From NCBI GenBank assembly GCA_964603985.1, contig CAZRXG010000007.1, forward strand, positions 1-64,000: a stretch of DNA of 64,000 nucleotides, in the 5' to 3' direction. The DNA comes from CAZRXG01 sp964603985. GTDB lineage: Bacteria; Chloroflexota; Anaerolineae; Aggregatilineales; UBA3940. The notes beneath the pieces were generated by a model. That model ran no database searches. It was not told the DNA's origin and saw only the letters and a list, made by a program, of their open reading frames with translations. Positions 30,353 through 39,262 of this stretch are shown in pieces (within the stretch, counting starts at the first letter, position 1; each line of letters starts with the position of its first letter). The position numbers were made by a program, and so were the translations under genes.

Positions 30353-31633
30353 ATGACAGGCGTATCATTCAAAGCACCCCAGAAGGTAAAAGCCTACCTG
30401 GATGAAATCCTCGCGAGAAAGAGCGACGGGGGCGTTAAGTTTGGCTTCGGATATGTATCTTGCCTTGAATTGCTAACCCAGCAGGTGGAGTTGGGGCCAA
30501 TAGTCGACATAGACGCAAAACGCTCTATTGTTGAGCGTGCCTTGCTTAGGCGCTGGCTTCGCTACTCCGACCCGAGCCTCCCAATGTTCCGCCGCGCGTT
30601 GACAACAGAACTCAAACATTTCCTTGCCCAACCGTTGGAAGAGCGCGCTGTCCTGTTGTTCTTACACTGCAATCCTCAACAACTAGGCAACCGACGTTCT
30701 TTCTACGTGCTCGGACAAAGATTGCTAATCCACTCCTCTAAGTCCATTGGGCGGCGCTTTGATATCGACAAGTTACTGGACGACGCAACTCACCTTCTAC
30801 CAAAAAGTCTGAATGAAAGTCTCCTGCAGACCTCTCCACCGCAGATCTTCACCCCTATCAGTGTCACGGGTAAATGGCGAAGTAAGGACGAGGCAGCCAG
30901 TACAGCGATTAAGGCCTTCGATTTACTTCGTGTGCTGCTTAATCTAACCGATCAATACGGGAGATTCACCGTACGGTTCGGCGGCCGTGACCGCCCGCTG
31001 GCATCCGTCTTGCCATCGCCAATCTACGGTATATTTGACAAGGACGGCAACTATAGCAGCTTATATTACACAGCCGAGTTGCTTGAATACCGATCCCGGA
31101 GTATAGACGCAGAGCAAATCGACGGGGCGATTGAACTAGCGCGGACGTTTCGTGAGGCCCCTGCGGGTAAAAGTACAGCAAAGTTGCTGGTCGAAATCCT
31201 TCTGAACTATTCTGCCGCACTTGACACTTCAGACTGGCGGCAGGGTTTCTTGTCACTATGGCAATGCCTGGAACTGGCCACACTTCAGACAGAGCATAGT
31301 TTTGACATGAAGAAGGTAGCTAGTCGTGTGAAGGTGATTGCCCAACATCACCAACTGACAAGCGATTTGCTAGATTATTTGCGGGACGCCCGCAATGAAC
31401 TGGTACACACAGGACGTTTCTCAAAAGAAGGGGCACTGCAAGTAAATCTCCTGAAGTTTATCGTTGAACGAGTAATAAACTTCTTGGCGTCTAACCTCAG
31501 ACACCTACCCACGAGAAGCCATCTAGAAGCATTCTATCGTCATGCCAGTGGGGGCGATTCTGAGCTCACCATCCATCGCGAAGTAATAGATTTAATCCGA
31601 GACAGGCGCAACCAGAAAAAGGGACCTGCTTGA
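30353..31633 (+). CDS. HEPN-domain protein, putative RNase/defence factor
   Basis: 426 aa of uncertain family. The C-terminal part (about residues 280-385) is helical and carries LRDARNELVHTGRF, where Arg347-Asn-x-x-x-His352 is the R-x4-H motif of HEPN ribonucleases (Apea/Abi-like HEPN). The N-terminal 270 residues show no known domain. Base composition is clearly lower in G+C than the flanking moeA fusion and 32394 gene, which suggests transfer. It lies 52 bp upstream of a MntA-HepT toxin-antitoxin pair in the same direction, so three genes with two different HEPN proteins form one cluster. Likely role: RNA cleavage in phage defence, by inference from motif and context. Confidence 0.7.
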   Translation: MTGVSFKAPQKVKAYLDEILARKSDGGVKFGFGYVSCLELLTQQVELGPIVDIDAKRSIVERALLRRWLRYSDPSLPMFRRALTTELKHFLAQPLEERAVLLFLHCNPQQLGNRRSFYVLGQRLLIHSSKSIGRRFDIDKLLDDATHLLPKSLNESLLQTSPPQIFTPISVTGKWRSKDEAASTAIKAFDLLRVLLNLTDQYGRFTVRFGGRDRPLASVLPSPIYGIFDKDGNYSSLYYTAELLEYRSRSIDAEQIDGAIELARTFREAPAGKSTAKLLVEILLNYSAALDTSDWRQGFLSLWQCLELATLQTEHSFDMKKVASRVKVIAQHHQLTSDLLDYLRDARNELVHTGRFSKEGALQVNLLKFIVERVINFLASNLRHLPTRSHLEAFYRHASGGDSELTIHREVIDLIRDRRNQKKGPA

Positions 31634-31685
31634 CTTCTTCCGACGAGGGTAGTTGGGGTATGATAGTTGTGGAGGCGGCGGATTG

Positions 31686-32000
31686 ATGGCAGAACTAACT
31701 CACCTCTGGACGGCGCAGGAGATCATCGATATCCTCAGCGCCCACCGGGCCGAACTGCGGGCGATGGGGGTTGTCAAGATCGGCCTCTTCGGCTCCTTCC
31801 GCCATGGGACGGCCACCCCGGACAGCGACCTGGATTTTGTCGTCGTACTGGAGCGTCCCTCATTCGATGACTACATGGATGCCAGGATCTTCCTCGAAGA
31901 CCTGTTCGGGCACAAGGTCGATCTGGTCCTGGAGGAGAACATCAAACCGCGCATACGCTCGCGGATCATGAGCGAGGCAATGTATGCCCCGGGACTATAG
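31686..32000 (+). CDS. mntA: MntA-type nucleotidyltransferase antitoxin
   Basis: 104 aa from ATG 31686, with TGGAGG upstream. The minimal nucleotidyltransferase signature G-S-x10-D-x-D is exact: Gly36-Ser37 in GLFGSFRHGT, and Asp48 and Asp50 in SDLDFVV. A third acidic residue lies in HKVDLVLEEN. Proteins of this type inactivate the partner HepT toxin by adding AMP to a Tyr in the HepT active site. The gene overlaps the hepT start by 17 bp, as is usual for the pair, so translation is coupled. A TATGAT box at 31659-31664 could serve as a -10 for the pair. Confidence 0.92.
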   Translation: MAELTHLWTAQEIIDILSAHRAELRAMGVVKIGLFGSFRHGTATPDSDLDFVVVLERPSFDDYMDARIFLEDLFGHKVDLVLEENIKPRIRSRIMSEAMYAPGL

Positions 32001-32343
32001 ACTGTATCTGGAAGACATCCTGGAAGCCGCACAGAAAGTCAACAGCTATTTGCAGGGCGTTACTTTCGGGCAGTTCGGTGAAGAGACCATGCGCCTTGAT
32101 GCTGTCCTGCACAATCTGCTCATCATAGGTGAGGCAGTCAAGAGCGTCCCGCTGGAGGTCAGGGAAAATTACCCTGCTGTGGAGTGGCGCAAAATAGCCG
32201 GGCTGCGAGACATAATTGCGCACGAATACTTCGGGATCAACCTGGAAATTGTGTGGGACGTTGTTCGCAACAAGCTACCCGAATTACACACTCTTGTCGC
32301 TGAAATACTGGAACAAGAGGACGATGAGGACATAGAAGCCTGA
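31984..32343 (+). CDS. hepT: HepT-type HEPN toxin (DUF86)
   Basis: 119 aa, all helical. The catalytic motif R-x4-H-x-Y is exact: Arg75, His80 and Tyr82 in LRDIIAHEYFG. The preceding helix RLDAVLHNLLIIGEAVKSVP is typical of the family. HepT cleaves RNA, and Tyr82 is the expected target of AMP addition by the MntA partner encoded just upstream. The acidic C-terminus (QEDDEDIEA) is short. With the upstream HEPN protein this makes a compact defence or stress cluster. Confidence 0.92.
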   Translation: MPRDYRLYLEDILEAAQKVNSYLQGVTFGQFGEETMRLDAVLHNLLIIGEAVKSVPLEVRENYPAVEWRKIAGLRDIIAHEYFGINLEIVWDVVRNKLPELHTLVAEILEQEDDEDIEA

Positions 32344-32393
32344 CACCGGCAAACTGACCGGATATTATTACAGAGTAGGGACGGGGGAGCACC

Positions 32394-33908
32394 ATGTCTA
32401 CCTTATTTGTCGCCGCAGTCGCCTTAATCGCCAGCACGACGCTGGTCGCGTACATCTCGGCTGCCATCCAGCGGCAGCGCTTCGCCTACCGGGGCAACAC
32501 GTCGGGGCCGGGTGAGCTGGTCATCACCGGCGAGGGCGCGCCCGCCGCCGCCGTCGCTCCGCCGCCCGCCGACGAAGCCCGCAGCGTTGCCGCCAGGGGC
32601 GCGCAGATCTCCGCCGCCGTCGAGAAGACCGACTTCGCCAGCCTGGGGGGGACGCCGCCGCTGGTCCAGTTCATGACCACCTACCTGTTCGGCGATGAAC
32701 TGTACGACGAGTCCTACAGCATCGACCTGCCCTCCGGCGAGCTGCTGGGTGAACTGGGTGTCAGCATGGCCGAGACGGTCGAACTGGAGGGCAAGAAGAA
32801 CGTGCTGGCCTTCGAGGTGTGGCTCTTCGACCTGGGCGACACCACCACCAGCGCCCGCGTCCTGGTCAGCGAGGCCGCTTACCAGAACGAGTCGATCCGC
32901 GCCCGCCTCGCGCCCAAAGGCGAGCTGGTCGTCGTCCGGCCCGGCGAGTGGACGAATCTGGATTCCAGCACGCTGCGGGTGCGGGTGCGCGCCGTAGACG
33001 CAGCGTATTCCTCCGACCCGCGTCTGCCCGACGTCCTCTTCGACCGCCTCACGGTTGAGCTGGCCGTCTGGCCCAACGACGGCAGCCCGCTGCCTGCCCT
33101 CTCCCCGGAGGATGTTCTCGCGCAGGAGGTGGGGGCCGCCCCGGAGGACGAGTCAGGCGCGCCCCGCCAGCACGTCAGAGCCAGCTACCTGGTGCGCTTC
33201 GCCGAGCGCACTTACCTGCGCCAGCCGTTCATGCTGCGCGTCACCATCCCCGGCGGCACCGACCAGGTGCGCGGAGGGCGTCATCGCAGCCGGTCGGCCC
33301 GGCAGAAGGATGACGGCGGCGCGCTCAGCTTCGATCACCGCTGGTATCCCGATCACCCGACCACTCTCTCGCAGCCGATCCCGACGGTCGGCGTGCTGCT
33401 TGACTACCACCCGGACGAGTTCCACATCCCCGTGCCCAAGGCGACCGCGCCGCTCACCCCCGGCCAGCCGGTCGAGTTCGCCTTCCCCGTCAAGCCGCTG
33501 CGGGCCGAGACGCTGATGCTGGCGGTGAAGGTTTACTACGTCGGCACGCGCCTGATCCCGGAGCGCGAGCTTGAGGTGGCCGTCACCGAGGACCGGCACA
33601 CCGGCGAGGTCAGCGCCGTCACCACCAGAAAGATGCCCGCCCGCTACGCCGACGACGCCTGGCTTCTGGCGACCGAACTGCTCGACGTGCGCGTCAGGAG
33701 CTTCCTCAACGCGACTGCGCCGCTGCTCAACACGCTGACCGCGCTGGCGGTCGTGATCCTGATCCTGGCCTTCGTGGTGTGGGTGCTGGGGATGGGGGTC
33801 GCGTCCGGACCGCATGACGTGCTGATCGTCGTGCTGGGCGCGCTCGTCGCGCTGCTGCTCCCGGTGGGCATCCGCCCGGCGGCGGACACGCACCGGCGGC
33901 GCGGGTAA
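32394..33908 (+). CDS. Membrane-anchored protein of unknown function
   Basis: 504 aa. An N-terminal membrane helix (residues 4-24) is followed by an Ala/Pro-rich spacer and then a large mixed alpha/beta region with no recognised domain (about 80-440). Two C-terminal membrane helices lie at about 443-465 and 470-490. The soluble part contains several short beta-rich segments that could be Ig-like (for example VRPGEWTNLDSSTLRVRVRA and RHVRASYLVRF-type strands). A GGGGGAG stretch precedes the ATG. It starts 50 bp after hepT but its GC-rich composition matches the host, so it probably does not belong to the defence cluster. Confidence 0.75.
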   Translation: MSTLFVAAVALIASTTLVAYISAAIQRQRFAYRGNTSGPGELVITGEGAPAAAVAPPPADEARSVAARGAQISAAVEKTDFASLGGTPPLVQFMTTYLFGDELYDESYSIDLPSGELLGELGVSMAETVELEGKKNVLAFEVWLFDLGDTTTSARVLVSEAAYQNESIRARLAPKGELVVVRPGEWTNLDSSTLRVRVRAVDAAYSSDPRLPDVLFDRLTVELAVWPNDGSPLPALSPEDVLAQEVGAAPEDESGAPRQHVRASYLVRFAERTYLRQPFMLRVTIPGGTDQVRGGRHRSRSARQKDDGGALSFDHRWYPDHPTTLSQPIPTVGVLLDYHPDEFHIPVPKATAPLTPGQPVEFAFPVKPLRAETLMLAVKVYYVGTRLIPERELEVAVTEDRHTGEVSAVTTRKMPARYADDAWLLATELLDVRVRSFLNATAPLLNTLTALAVVILILAFVVWVLGMGVASGPHDVLIVVLGALVALLLPVGIRPAADTHRRRG

Positions 33909-33967
33909 AGGGACACGTTTCCGGCAAAGAGGCGAACCAGGACACTCTTCATCACCGGCAGCAAACC

Positions 33968-33991
33968 AGGGGCGGACACCGATCCGCCCCT
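33968..33991 (+). terminator. Hairpin terminator
   Basis: Perfect 9-bp stem, AGGGGCGGA paired with TCCGCCCCT, with a 6-nt loop, followed by CTTTG. It is 59 bp after the stop of the membrane-anchored protein gene. The T-tract is weak. Confidence 0.65.
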
Positions 33992-34120
33992 CTTTGTGCA
34001 CGCGTTTACGCCCCCCGGCGTATCAGAGGGTGAGATCGTCCTGCTTTTCACTTCCCCAAAATCCGGCTATCCTTTTAGCCGCAGATCCGGTTGTCGAGCA
34101 GCGAGAGGACACATAGAGAA

Positions 34121-35434
34121 ATGATGGATAAGTCACTCAGACAGAGCGGTGCGACTTGGCGGGCGGCATTGATCCCGGCGGCGATCCTGGCGGGGTTGGC
34201 ATTGGCCTGCGGGATAGCCGGGATACCAAGCCCAACCCCGGTGCCGACCCCGACCGCGTCCGCCACCGCAACCCGGACGCCGACCCCAACCCAGACGCCA
34301 ACTCCGACCTTAACCCCGACGCCCACCCTACCGCCGCCGACGATGACGCCGACTCTGGCACCTTTACAACCGGCAATCTCCAGGACGGACAGCACAACCC
34401 TGGAGACTATCTGCGTGGCAGTCGAGGGAACCTACCCCCAGCTTGCGGTAGACGACGTTTCGCCCGACGTTGAGCGGAACGTCACGAGGTCGCTGGAACG
34501 CATGGGGTTTGAGGTGGCGTTGGGTGAAGGCCAGTGCGACGCCGTGCTGGACTATAATCTGACGGGCACCTCCACAGGCGCGTACTACTACGAGGAGAAG
34601 ACCGCGCAAACCCACTACTGCTACAGCGGCGCACACCTGGAGGGCCGGGTCAGCCTCTCGGCAGCGGGGCAGGTTCTGGCCCAGACCTACGTCAGCTACA
34701 CCCTGCCACCGCGCTCGCTGGAAACCGCCCTCTTTTGCAGCAAAGAACCGTGGTCATTCTACCTCAGGGGGATCGCGTCCAACGTCGTGGCGTACAGCAT
34801 CCGCGACCTCTGGGGGCCGGTTGGCCTGGCGCTGGTAACGGCCCAAGATAGGGGTGCCGGAATGGTGCTGAAGGAAATGGGCCAGGAGGCCATCCCGCCG
34901 CTGGTGGAAGCGCTGGACGGCGGGGAGTGGCAGGTTCGACGCGCTGCCGCCCTGGCGATTGGCAAGCTGTCGGGGAGCGACCGCACCATCGACCTGAGCG
35001 CCAAGTTGATAGCGATGCTCCAGGACGAGCGCGAGGACGAGCGCGAGCTCGCGGCCCTGGCGCTGACGAAATATCGCAAAAGTGACGACATCAAAATCGC
35101 GCTGCTTGCGGCGCTGGAGGACGAAAGCGCCAACGTGCGCGCGCTGGCAGCCGAGGGGCTGGGGACGTACTGGCAAGATACCATCCCAGACTTGATCGAG
35201 GTGCTGCAAACTGACGAAGCGGCCATCGTGCGCCAGGCGGCGGCCCTCGCATTGGCCGAAACCGGAAACCGCCGGGCGGTCATTCCGGCGCTCATCGACG
35301 CGCTCGAATACGACGAGGACGAAGGCGTGCGCGCGGCGGCCCTCGAAGCGCTCAGGTCCCATTCGGGCTCGGCGTACAGTCTGTACAAGGATGACGCGGC
35401 AGGCTGGCGAGAATGGTGGGAAAGCCAGCAGTGA
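34121..35434 (+). CDS. Lipoprotein with HEAT-like repeats
   Basis: 437 aa from ATG 34121 (a second ATG follows at once). Signal peptide with lipobox LALAC, lipid-modified Cys30. Residues about 37-83 are a Pro/Thr linker of the PTPTPT type. A middle domain of about 150 residues has no clear family. From about residue 245 there are several HEAT/PBS-lyase-like repeats: AIPPLVEALDGGEWQVRRAA, IALLAALEDESANVRALAAE, and IPALIDALEYDEDEGVRAAA. Such repeats bind proteins. The protein is expected on the outer face of the membrane. The same linker style appears in the partial gene at 1-568. Confidence 0.88.
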   Translation: MMDKSLRQSGATWRAALIPAAILAGLALACGIAGIPSPTPVPTPTASATATRTPTPTQTPTPTLTPTPTLPPPTMTPTLAPLQPAISRTDSTTLETICVAVEGTYPQLAVDDVSPDVERNVTRSLERMGFEVALGEGQCDAVLDYNLTGTSTGAYYYEEKTAQTHYCYSGAHLEGRVSLSAAGQVLAQTYVSYTLPPRSLETALFCSKEPWSFYLRGIASNVVAYSIRDLWGPVGLALVTAQDRGAGMVLKEMGQEAIPPLVEALDGGEWQVRRAAALAIGKLSGSDRTIDLSAKLIAMLQDEREDERELAALALTKYRKSDDIKIALLAALEDESANVRALAAEGLGTYWQDTIPDLIEVLQTDEAAIVRQAAALALAETGNRRAVIPALIDALEYDEDEGVRAAALEALRSHSGSAYSLYKDDAAGWREWWESQQ

Positions 35435-35455
35435 GCGACCTCTTCACGCTTCGGC

Positions 35456-35580
35456 CTACGGCAACGTGAACCAGAAAGTGCTGTCCTCGCCCAGGACGCT
35501 CTCGACGCCGACCTCGTCCTCAAGGATGATGGGCGCGCCGACGTAAGCGCGCAGAAGCGCGCAGAAGCGCTCAACTGCGT
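35456..35580 (-). pseudogene. Remnant of a GAF/histidine kinase gene
   Basis: On the minus strand one frame reads LRAYVGAPIILEDEVGVESV and then LGEDSTFWFTLP before a stop. AYVGAPIILEDEV is a typical GAF-domain strand-turn segment. VES..GE.STFWFTLP is the usual last strand of a HATPase kinase domain. The two are directly joined, so an internal deletion has removed everything between. Upstream the frame enters a dispersed repeat. The piece lies alone between the HEAT lipoprotein and the DegV genes. Confidence 0.5.
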
Positions 35581-35595
35581 AACTCCTGCATGTGT
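35545..35595 (-). repeat. Dispersed repeat, copy 3 (left part)
   Basis: On the minus strand GCAGGAGTTACGCAGTTGAG is followed by CGCTTCTGCG, then CGCTTCTGCG again, and CGCTTACG. It matches the left half of the element at 9248-9335, with an extra copy of the 10-bp CGCTTCTGCG unit. It adjoins the kinase-tail remnant. Confidence 0.65.
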
Positions 35596-35745
35596 CGAGA
35601 ATCGCCTCCCATCCTCTCCATGTTCAGGGTCATTCTGCCCCAAATTCATACCCCGGATACCCGCACCGTGCGCCGAATCCTGGAACCCTTTCCGCTCTGG
35701 CGTGTTGATTCTAGTAGCACTCAGTCTGTCAGTGAGGGGGAAAAC

Positions 35746-36600
35746 ATGACTGGGAGTAGCAAACGCATCGCCGTCATCACCGACAGCACGTGCGACATCC
35801 CGGCCAATCTGGTCGAGCAGCACAGCATCATCGTCGTGCCGTTGTACGTGGTGTGGGGGGAGGAGGAGCTTCGCGATGGGGTAGACATTGACAACACAGC
35901 CTTCTACACCCGCCTGCTCGGCGACCCAGTCCATCCCAAAACGTCCCAACCCACGCCCGCCGACTTCGTGCACGTGATTGAGGAGTCCGGTGCGCAGGAG
36001 GTCGTCATCGTCACCATCGCCGACAACCTGAGTGGGACCTACGCGTCGGCCATCGCCGCGCGTGAGATGGTCGGCATCCCGGTGCACGTCGTCGACTCAC
36101 TCTCGCTCTCGATGGGCCTGGGTTGGCAGGCCCTTGCCGCCGCCCGTGCCCGTGATCGGGGCGCGGATGCCGACGCCATTGTCGCCGAGACGCACCGCGT
36201 GCGTGACAGCCTGCACATCCTGCTCACCGTCGATACATTGGAGTTCCTGCACAAAGGCGGGCGCATCGGCGGCGCGGCCAGGCTCGTCGGCTCGGCCATC
36301 CGGCTCAAGCCGCTGCTCACCATCGACCACAGCGTTGGACGCCTGGAGCCGGTCGAGACCATCCGCACCCGCCCCAAGGCGCTGCACCGCCTTTTGGAGG
36401 TGACCTTCGAGCGCGTCGATCCGGGGCGGCCCATGCACGTTGCCGTCATCCACGCCGCCGCGCTCGACGACGCCGACTACCTGTTCGAAGAGATCAAAAC
36501 CCGCCACAATCCGCTTGAGATCACCATCGGTGAGATCACGCCCGTCCTGGGCGTGCACGGCGGACCGGGGCTGGTCGGCATCTGTGCCTACAACGGTTAA
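35746..36600 (+). CDS. DegV-family fatty-acid-binding protein 1
   Basis: 284 aa from ATG 35746, with GAGGGGG upstream. DegV proteins bind one fatty acid and present it to a FakA-type kinase. Seen here: ITDSTCDIP near residue 12, TSQPTPADF near 65 (the Thr-Ser of the carboxylate site), DNLSGTYASA near 90, DSLSLSMGLGWQALA, LEFLHKGGRIGGAARLVGSA and LGVHGGPG near the end. It is the first of four consecutive paralogs. The presence of four copies suggests different fatty acid preferences. No fakA gene is in the window. Confidence 0.93.
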   Translation: MTGSSKRIAVITDSTCDIPANLVEQHSIIVVPLYVVWGEEELRDGVDIDNTAFYTRLLGDPVHPKTSQPTPADFVHVIEESGAQEVVIVTIADNLSGTYASAIAAREMVGIPVHVVDSLSLSMGLGWQALAAARARDRGADADAIVAETHRVRDSLHILLTVDTLEFLHKGGRIGGAARLVGSAIRLKPLLTIDHSVGRLEPVETIRTRPKALHRLLEVTFERVDPGRPMHVAVIHAAALDDADYLFEEIKTRHNPLEITIGEITPVLGVHGGPGLVGICAYNG

Positions 36601-36633
36601 TCCACGACCGGCGAAACCGCGAGGGTAGAACCT

Positions 36634-37494
36634 ATGAGCGAGCACACCCACCGCATCGCCATTGTCACCGACAGCACGTGCGACATCCCTCCCGACCTGC
36701 TCGACGAGCATCACATCATTGTCGTGCCCCAGTACCTGATATGGGGTGAGGAAGAGCTGCGCGACATGTACGACATCGACAACGAGACGTTCTACGCCCG
36801 CCTGGAAACCGACCCGGTCCACCCCCAGACCACCTACGCCAGCGCCGCCGCCCTCGCGCGCATCGTTCGCGAGTTCGCTCCGGACGCGGCCGAGGCGGTC
36901 ATCGTCACCGTCAGCAGCCAGTTGAGCGGCACGATGAACTCGGCTTACGGCGCGCGTAACCTGCTCGACATCCCGCTGCACGTGGTCGACTCGCTCTCCG
37001 CCTCGATGGGGCTGGGCTGGCAGGTTCTGGCCGCCGCCCGTGCCCGCGACCGCGGCGAGGATGTCGAGGCCATCCTCGTTGAAATCCGGCGCGTGCGTGA
37101 ACGGCTGAGTGTGTTCTTCGTCGTTGACACGCTGGAGTACCTGCACAAAGGCGGGCGGGTCAGCGGCCTGGCCCGCTTCGTCGGCTCGGCCATCCAGCTC
37201 AAGCCGCTGCTCGTCGTGGACACCGCCACTGGTCGCATTGATCTGTGCGAGCGTGTCCGCACGCGTGAACGGGCGCTCCATCGCCTGGTCGAGGCTACCT
37301 TCGAGCGGGTAGATACCGGCCGACCACTGCACGTCGCCGTCCTGCACGGTGCCGCCCTCGACGATGCCAGGGCCGTGCACGATGAGATTGAAGATCGCTA
37401 CCACCCGGCCGAGCTTCTCTTCGGCCAGACGACGCCCATCATCGGCGTGCACGGCGGGCCGGGAATAGTCGCTCTGTGTGCCTACAACGATTGA
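36634..37494 (+). CDS. DegV-family fatty-acid-binding protein 2
   Basis: 286 aa, RBS GAGGG, 33 bp after copy 1. Core motifs are ITDSTCDIP-type (VTDSTCDIPPDLL), the middle SSQLSGTMNSAYG, DSLSASMGLGWQVLA, LEYLHKGGRVSGLARFVGSA and VHGGPG. It is the most divergent of the four at the first carboxylate-site loop: TTYASAAALARIV replaces TSQPTPADFxxVI, so the Thr-Ser-Gln-Pro segment is not kept. This points to changed ligand contacts or loss of lipid handling in this copy. Confidence 0.92.
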   Translation: MSEHTHRIAIVTDSTCDIPPDLLDEHHIIVVPQYLIWGEEELRDMYDIDNETFYARLETDPVHPQTTYASAAALARIVREFAPDAAEAVIVTVSSQLSGTMNSAYGARNLLDIPLHVVDSLSASMGLGWQVLAAARARDRGEDVEAILVEIRRVRERLSVFFVVDTLEYLHKGGRVSGLARFVGSAIQLKPLLVVDTATGRIDLCERVRTRERALHRLVEATFERVDTGRPLHVAVLHGAALDDARAVHDEIEDRYHPAELLFGQTTPIIGVHGGPGIVALCAYND

Positions 37495-37511
37495 ACGCTA
37501 AGGAGGAGATC

Positions 37512-38363
37512 GTGAGCAAACACCGCATCGCCCTGATCACCGACAGCACGTCGGATATTCCGCCCCACCTGGTCGAAGAGCTTGGCATCATCGTCGTGCC
37601 CCTGTACGTGATATGGGGTGAGGAGCAGTTGGTTGACGGTCGCGACATCGACAGTGAGACGTTCTACGCCCGCCTGCCCAACGACCCGATCCACCCCAGA
37701 ACCTCCCAGCCCTCACCCGCCGACTTCGTGGGGGTGATCGAAGAAACCGGCGCCGAGGAAGTCGTCCTCATCGTCCTCAGCCAGAAGCTGAGCGGCACCT
37801 ACGACTCGGCGGTGCAGGCCGTCGACCTGGTCGACATCCCGGTGCACCTCTTCGACGCGCACACCTGCACCATGGGGCTGGGCTGGCAGGCGATTGCCGC
37901 CGCCCGCGTGCGCAACCAGGGCGGCGATGTCGAGGCCATCCTGGCCGAGGCCCACCGCGTGCGCGAGCGCATGAGCGTGCTCTTCACCGTCGACACGTTA
38001 GAGTACCTGCACAAAGGCGGGCGCATCGGCGGCGCGGTCAGGCTGCTAGGCACCGCGCTCCAGCTCAAGCCCATGCTGGCCGTCGACAGCCGCACCGGCG
38101 GCTTCGTCGACGCGGCTGAAAACACCCGCACGCGTAAGAAGGCCCTCCAGCGCATCATCGAGGCCACCTTCGAGCGCGTTGACCCCACCCGCCCGACGTA
38201 CGTCGGGGTCGTTCACGGCGGGGCCGAAGAGGATGCCCGCGCCATGTACGAGGAGGTCAAGAGCCGCTACAACCCGGTCGAGATGACCCTCTCGGCGATC
38301 TCACCCATCGTCGGCGTGCACGGCGGCCCGGGCATGGTCGGCCTGTGCGCCTACAACGACTAG
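37512..38363 (+). CDS. DegV-family fatty-acid-binding protein 3
   Basis: 283 aa from GTG 37512, which has AAGGAGGAG directly upstream; a longer in-frame start would overlap copy 2. Motifs: ITDSTSDIPPHLV (Cys of the other copies is Ser), TSQPSPADFVGVI, SQKLSGTYDSAVQA, DAHTCTMGLGWQAIA (Ser to Cys change in the S-M-G segment), LEYLHKGGRIGGAVRLLGTA and VHGGPG. It probably folds and binds lipid as the family does. It is part of a tight operon with copies 1, 2 and 4. Confidence 0.93.
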   Translation: MSKHRIALITDSTSDIPPHLVEELGIIVVPLYVIWGEEQLVDGRDIDSETFYARLPNDPIHPRTSQPSPADFVGVIEETGAEEVVLIVLSQKLSGTYDSAVQAVDLVDIPVHLFDAHTCTMGLGWQAIAAARVRNQGGDVEAILAEAHRVRERMSVLFTVDTLEYLHKGGRIGGAVRLLGTALQLKPMLAVDSRTGGFVDAAENTRTRKKALQRIIEATFERVDPTRPTYVGVVHGGAEEDARAMYEEVKSRYNPVEMTLSAISPIVGVHGGPGMVGLCAYND

Positions 38364-38376
38364 CGAGGAGGAGACT

Positions 38377-39231
38377 ATGAGCCAGCACACCAATCGCATT
38401 GCCTTGATCACCGACAGCACGTGCGACATTCCCCCCGAACTGCTCAAGCAGTACGGCATCATCACCGTGCCCCTGTACATCGTGTGGGGGGAGGAGTCGC
38501 TGCGCGACGGTGTCGACATCGACAAACCGACCTTCTACACCCGCCTGCCCGAAGACCCCATCCACCCTAAAACGTCCCAGCCCACGCCCGCCGACTTCGC
38601 CACCGTGCTCCATGAGTGCGGCGCGCAGGAGGCGGTCATCATCGTCATCAGCGCCGAGCTGAGCGGCACGCTTGACTCGGCCAACACGGCGCGCGCCATG
38701 GTGGACATTCCCCTGCACGTGGCCGACTCGTTCTCCACCTCGATGGGACTGGGCTGGCAGGTGCTTGCCGCCGCCCGCGTCCGCGAGGAGGGCGGCGACG
38801 CCGCGGCGATGCTCGCCGCTGCGGAGCGGGTGCGCGAGCGCGTGAGCGTGCTCTTCACCGTCGACACGCTGGAGTACCTGCACAAGGGTGGGCGCATCGG
38901 CGGCGCGGCCAGGCTGCTCGGCACCGCGCTCCAGCTCAAGCCGATGCTCATCCTGGATCACACCACCGGCGGCATCGACGCGCTCGAACGCACCCGCACG
39001 CGCAAGAAGGCGCTCCGCCGCATCGTCGAGGAGACCTTCGAGCGCGTCGACCCCGGCAAGCCGATGCGCGTGTCGGTGATACACGCCGCCGTCAGAGACG
39101 AGGCACAGCCCATGCTGGAAGCGCTCAAGGCCCAATACAACCCGGTTGAGACCGCCTTCAGTGAGATCTCGCCCGTCCTGGGCGTGCACACCGGGCCGGG
39201 GGCAATCGGCCTGATCGCCTACAACGAGTGA
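38377..39231 (+). CDS. DegV-family fatty-acid-binding protein 4
   Basis: 284 aa with GAGGAGGAG upstream, 13 bp after copy 3. Motifs: ITDSTCDIPPELL, TSQPTPADFATVL, SAELSGTLDSANTA, DSFSTSMGLGWQVLA, LEYLHKGGRIGGAARLLGTA, and VHTGPG, the common family form of the last loop (copies 1-3 have VHGGPG). It is closest to the canonical family pattern. An alpha/beta hydrolase gene starts 31 bp downstream and may be in the same transcript. Confidence 0.94.
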   Translation: MSQHTNRIALITDSTCDIPPELLKQYGIITVPLYIVWGEESLRDGVDIDKPTFYTRLPEDPIHPKTSQPTPADFATVLHECGAQEAVIIVISAELSGTLDSANTARAMVDIPLHVADSFSTSMGLGWQVLAAARVREEGGDAAAMLAAAERVRERVSVLFTVDTLEYLHKGGRIGGAARLLGTALQLKPMLILDHTTGGIDALERTRTRKKALRRIVEETFERVDPGKPMRVSVIHAAVRDEAQPMLEALKAQYNPVETAFSEISPVLGVHTGPGAIGLIAYNE

Positions 39232-39262
39232 GCGATGTCTGGCCCGCAGCCGGGCGAAAGAG

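Noticed and set aside
36097..37452. A 451-codon open frame on the minus strand
   Set aside because: It is antisense to two DegV genes with complete family motifs.
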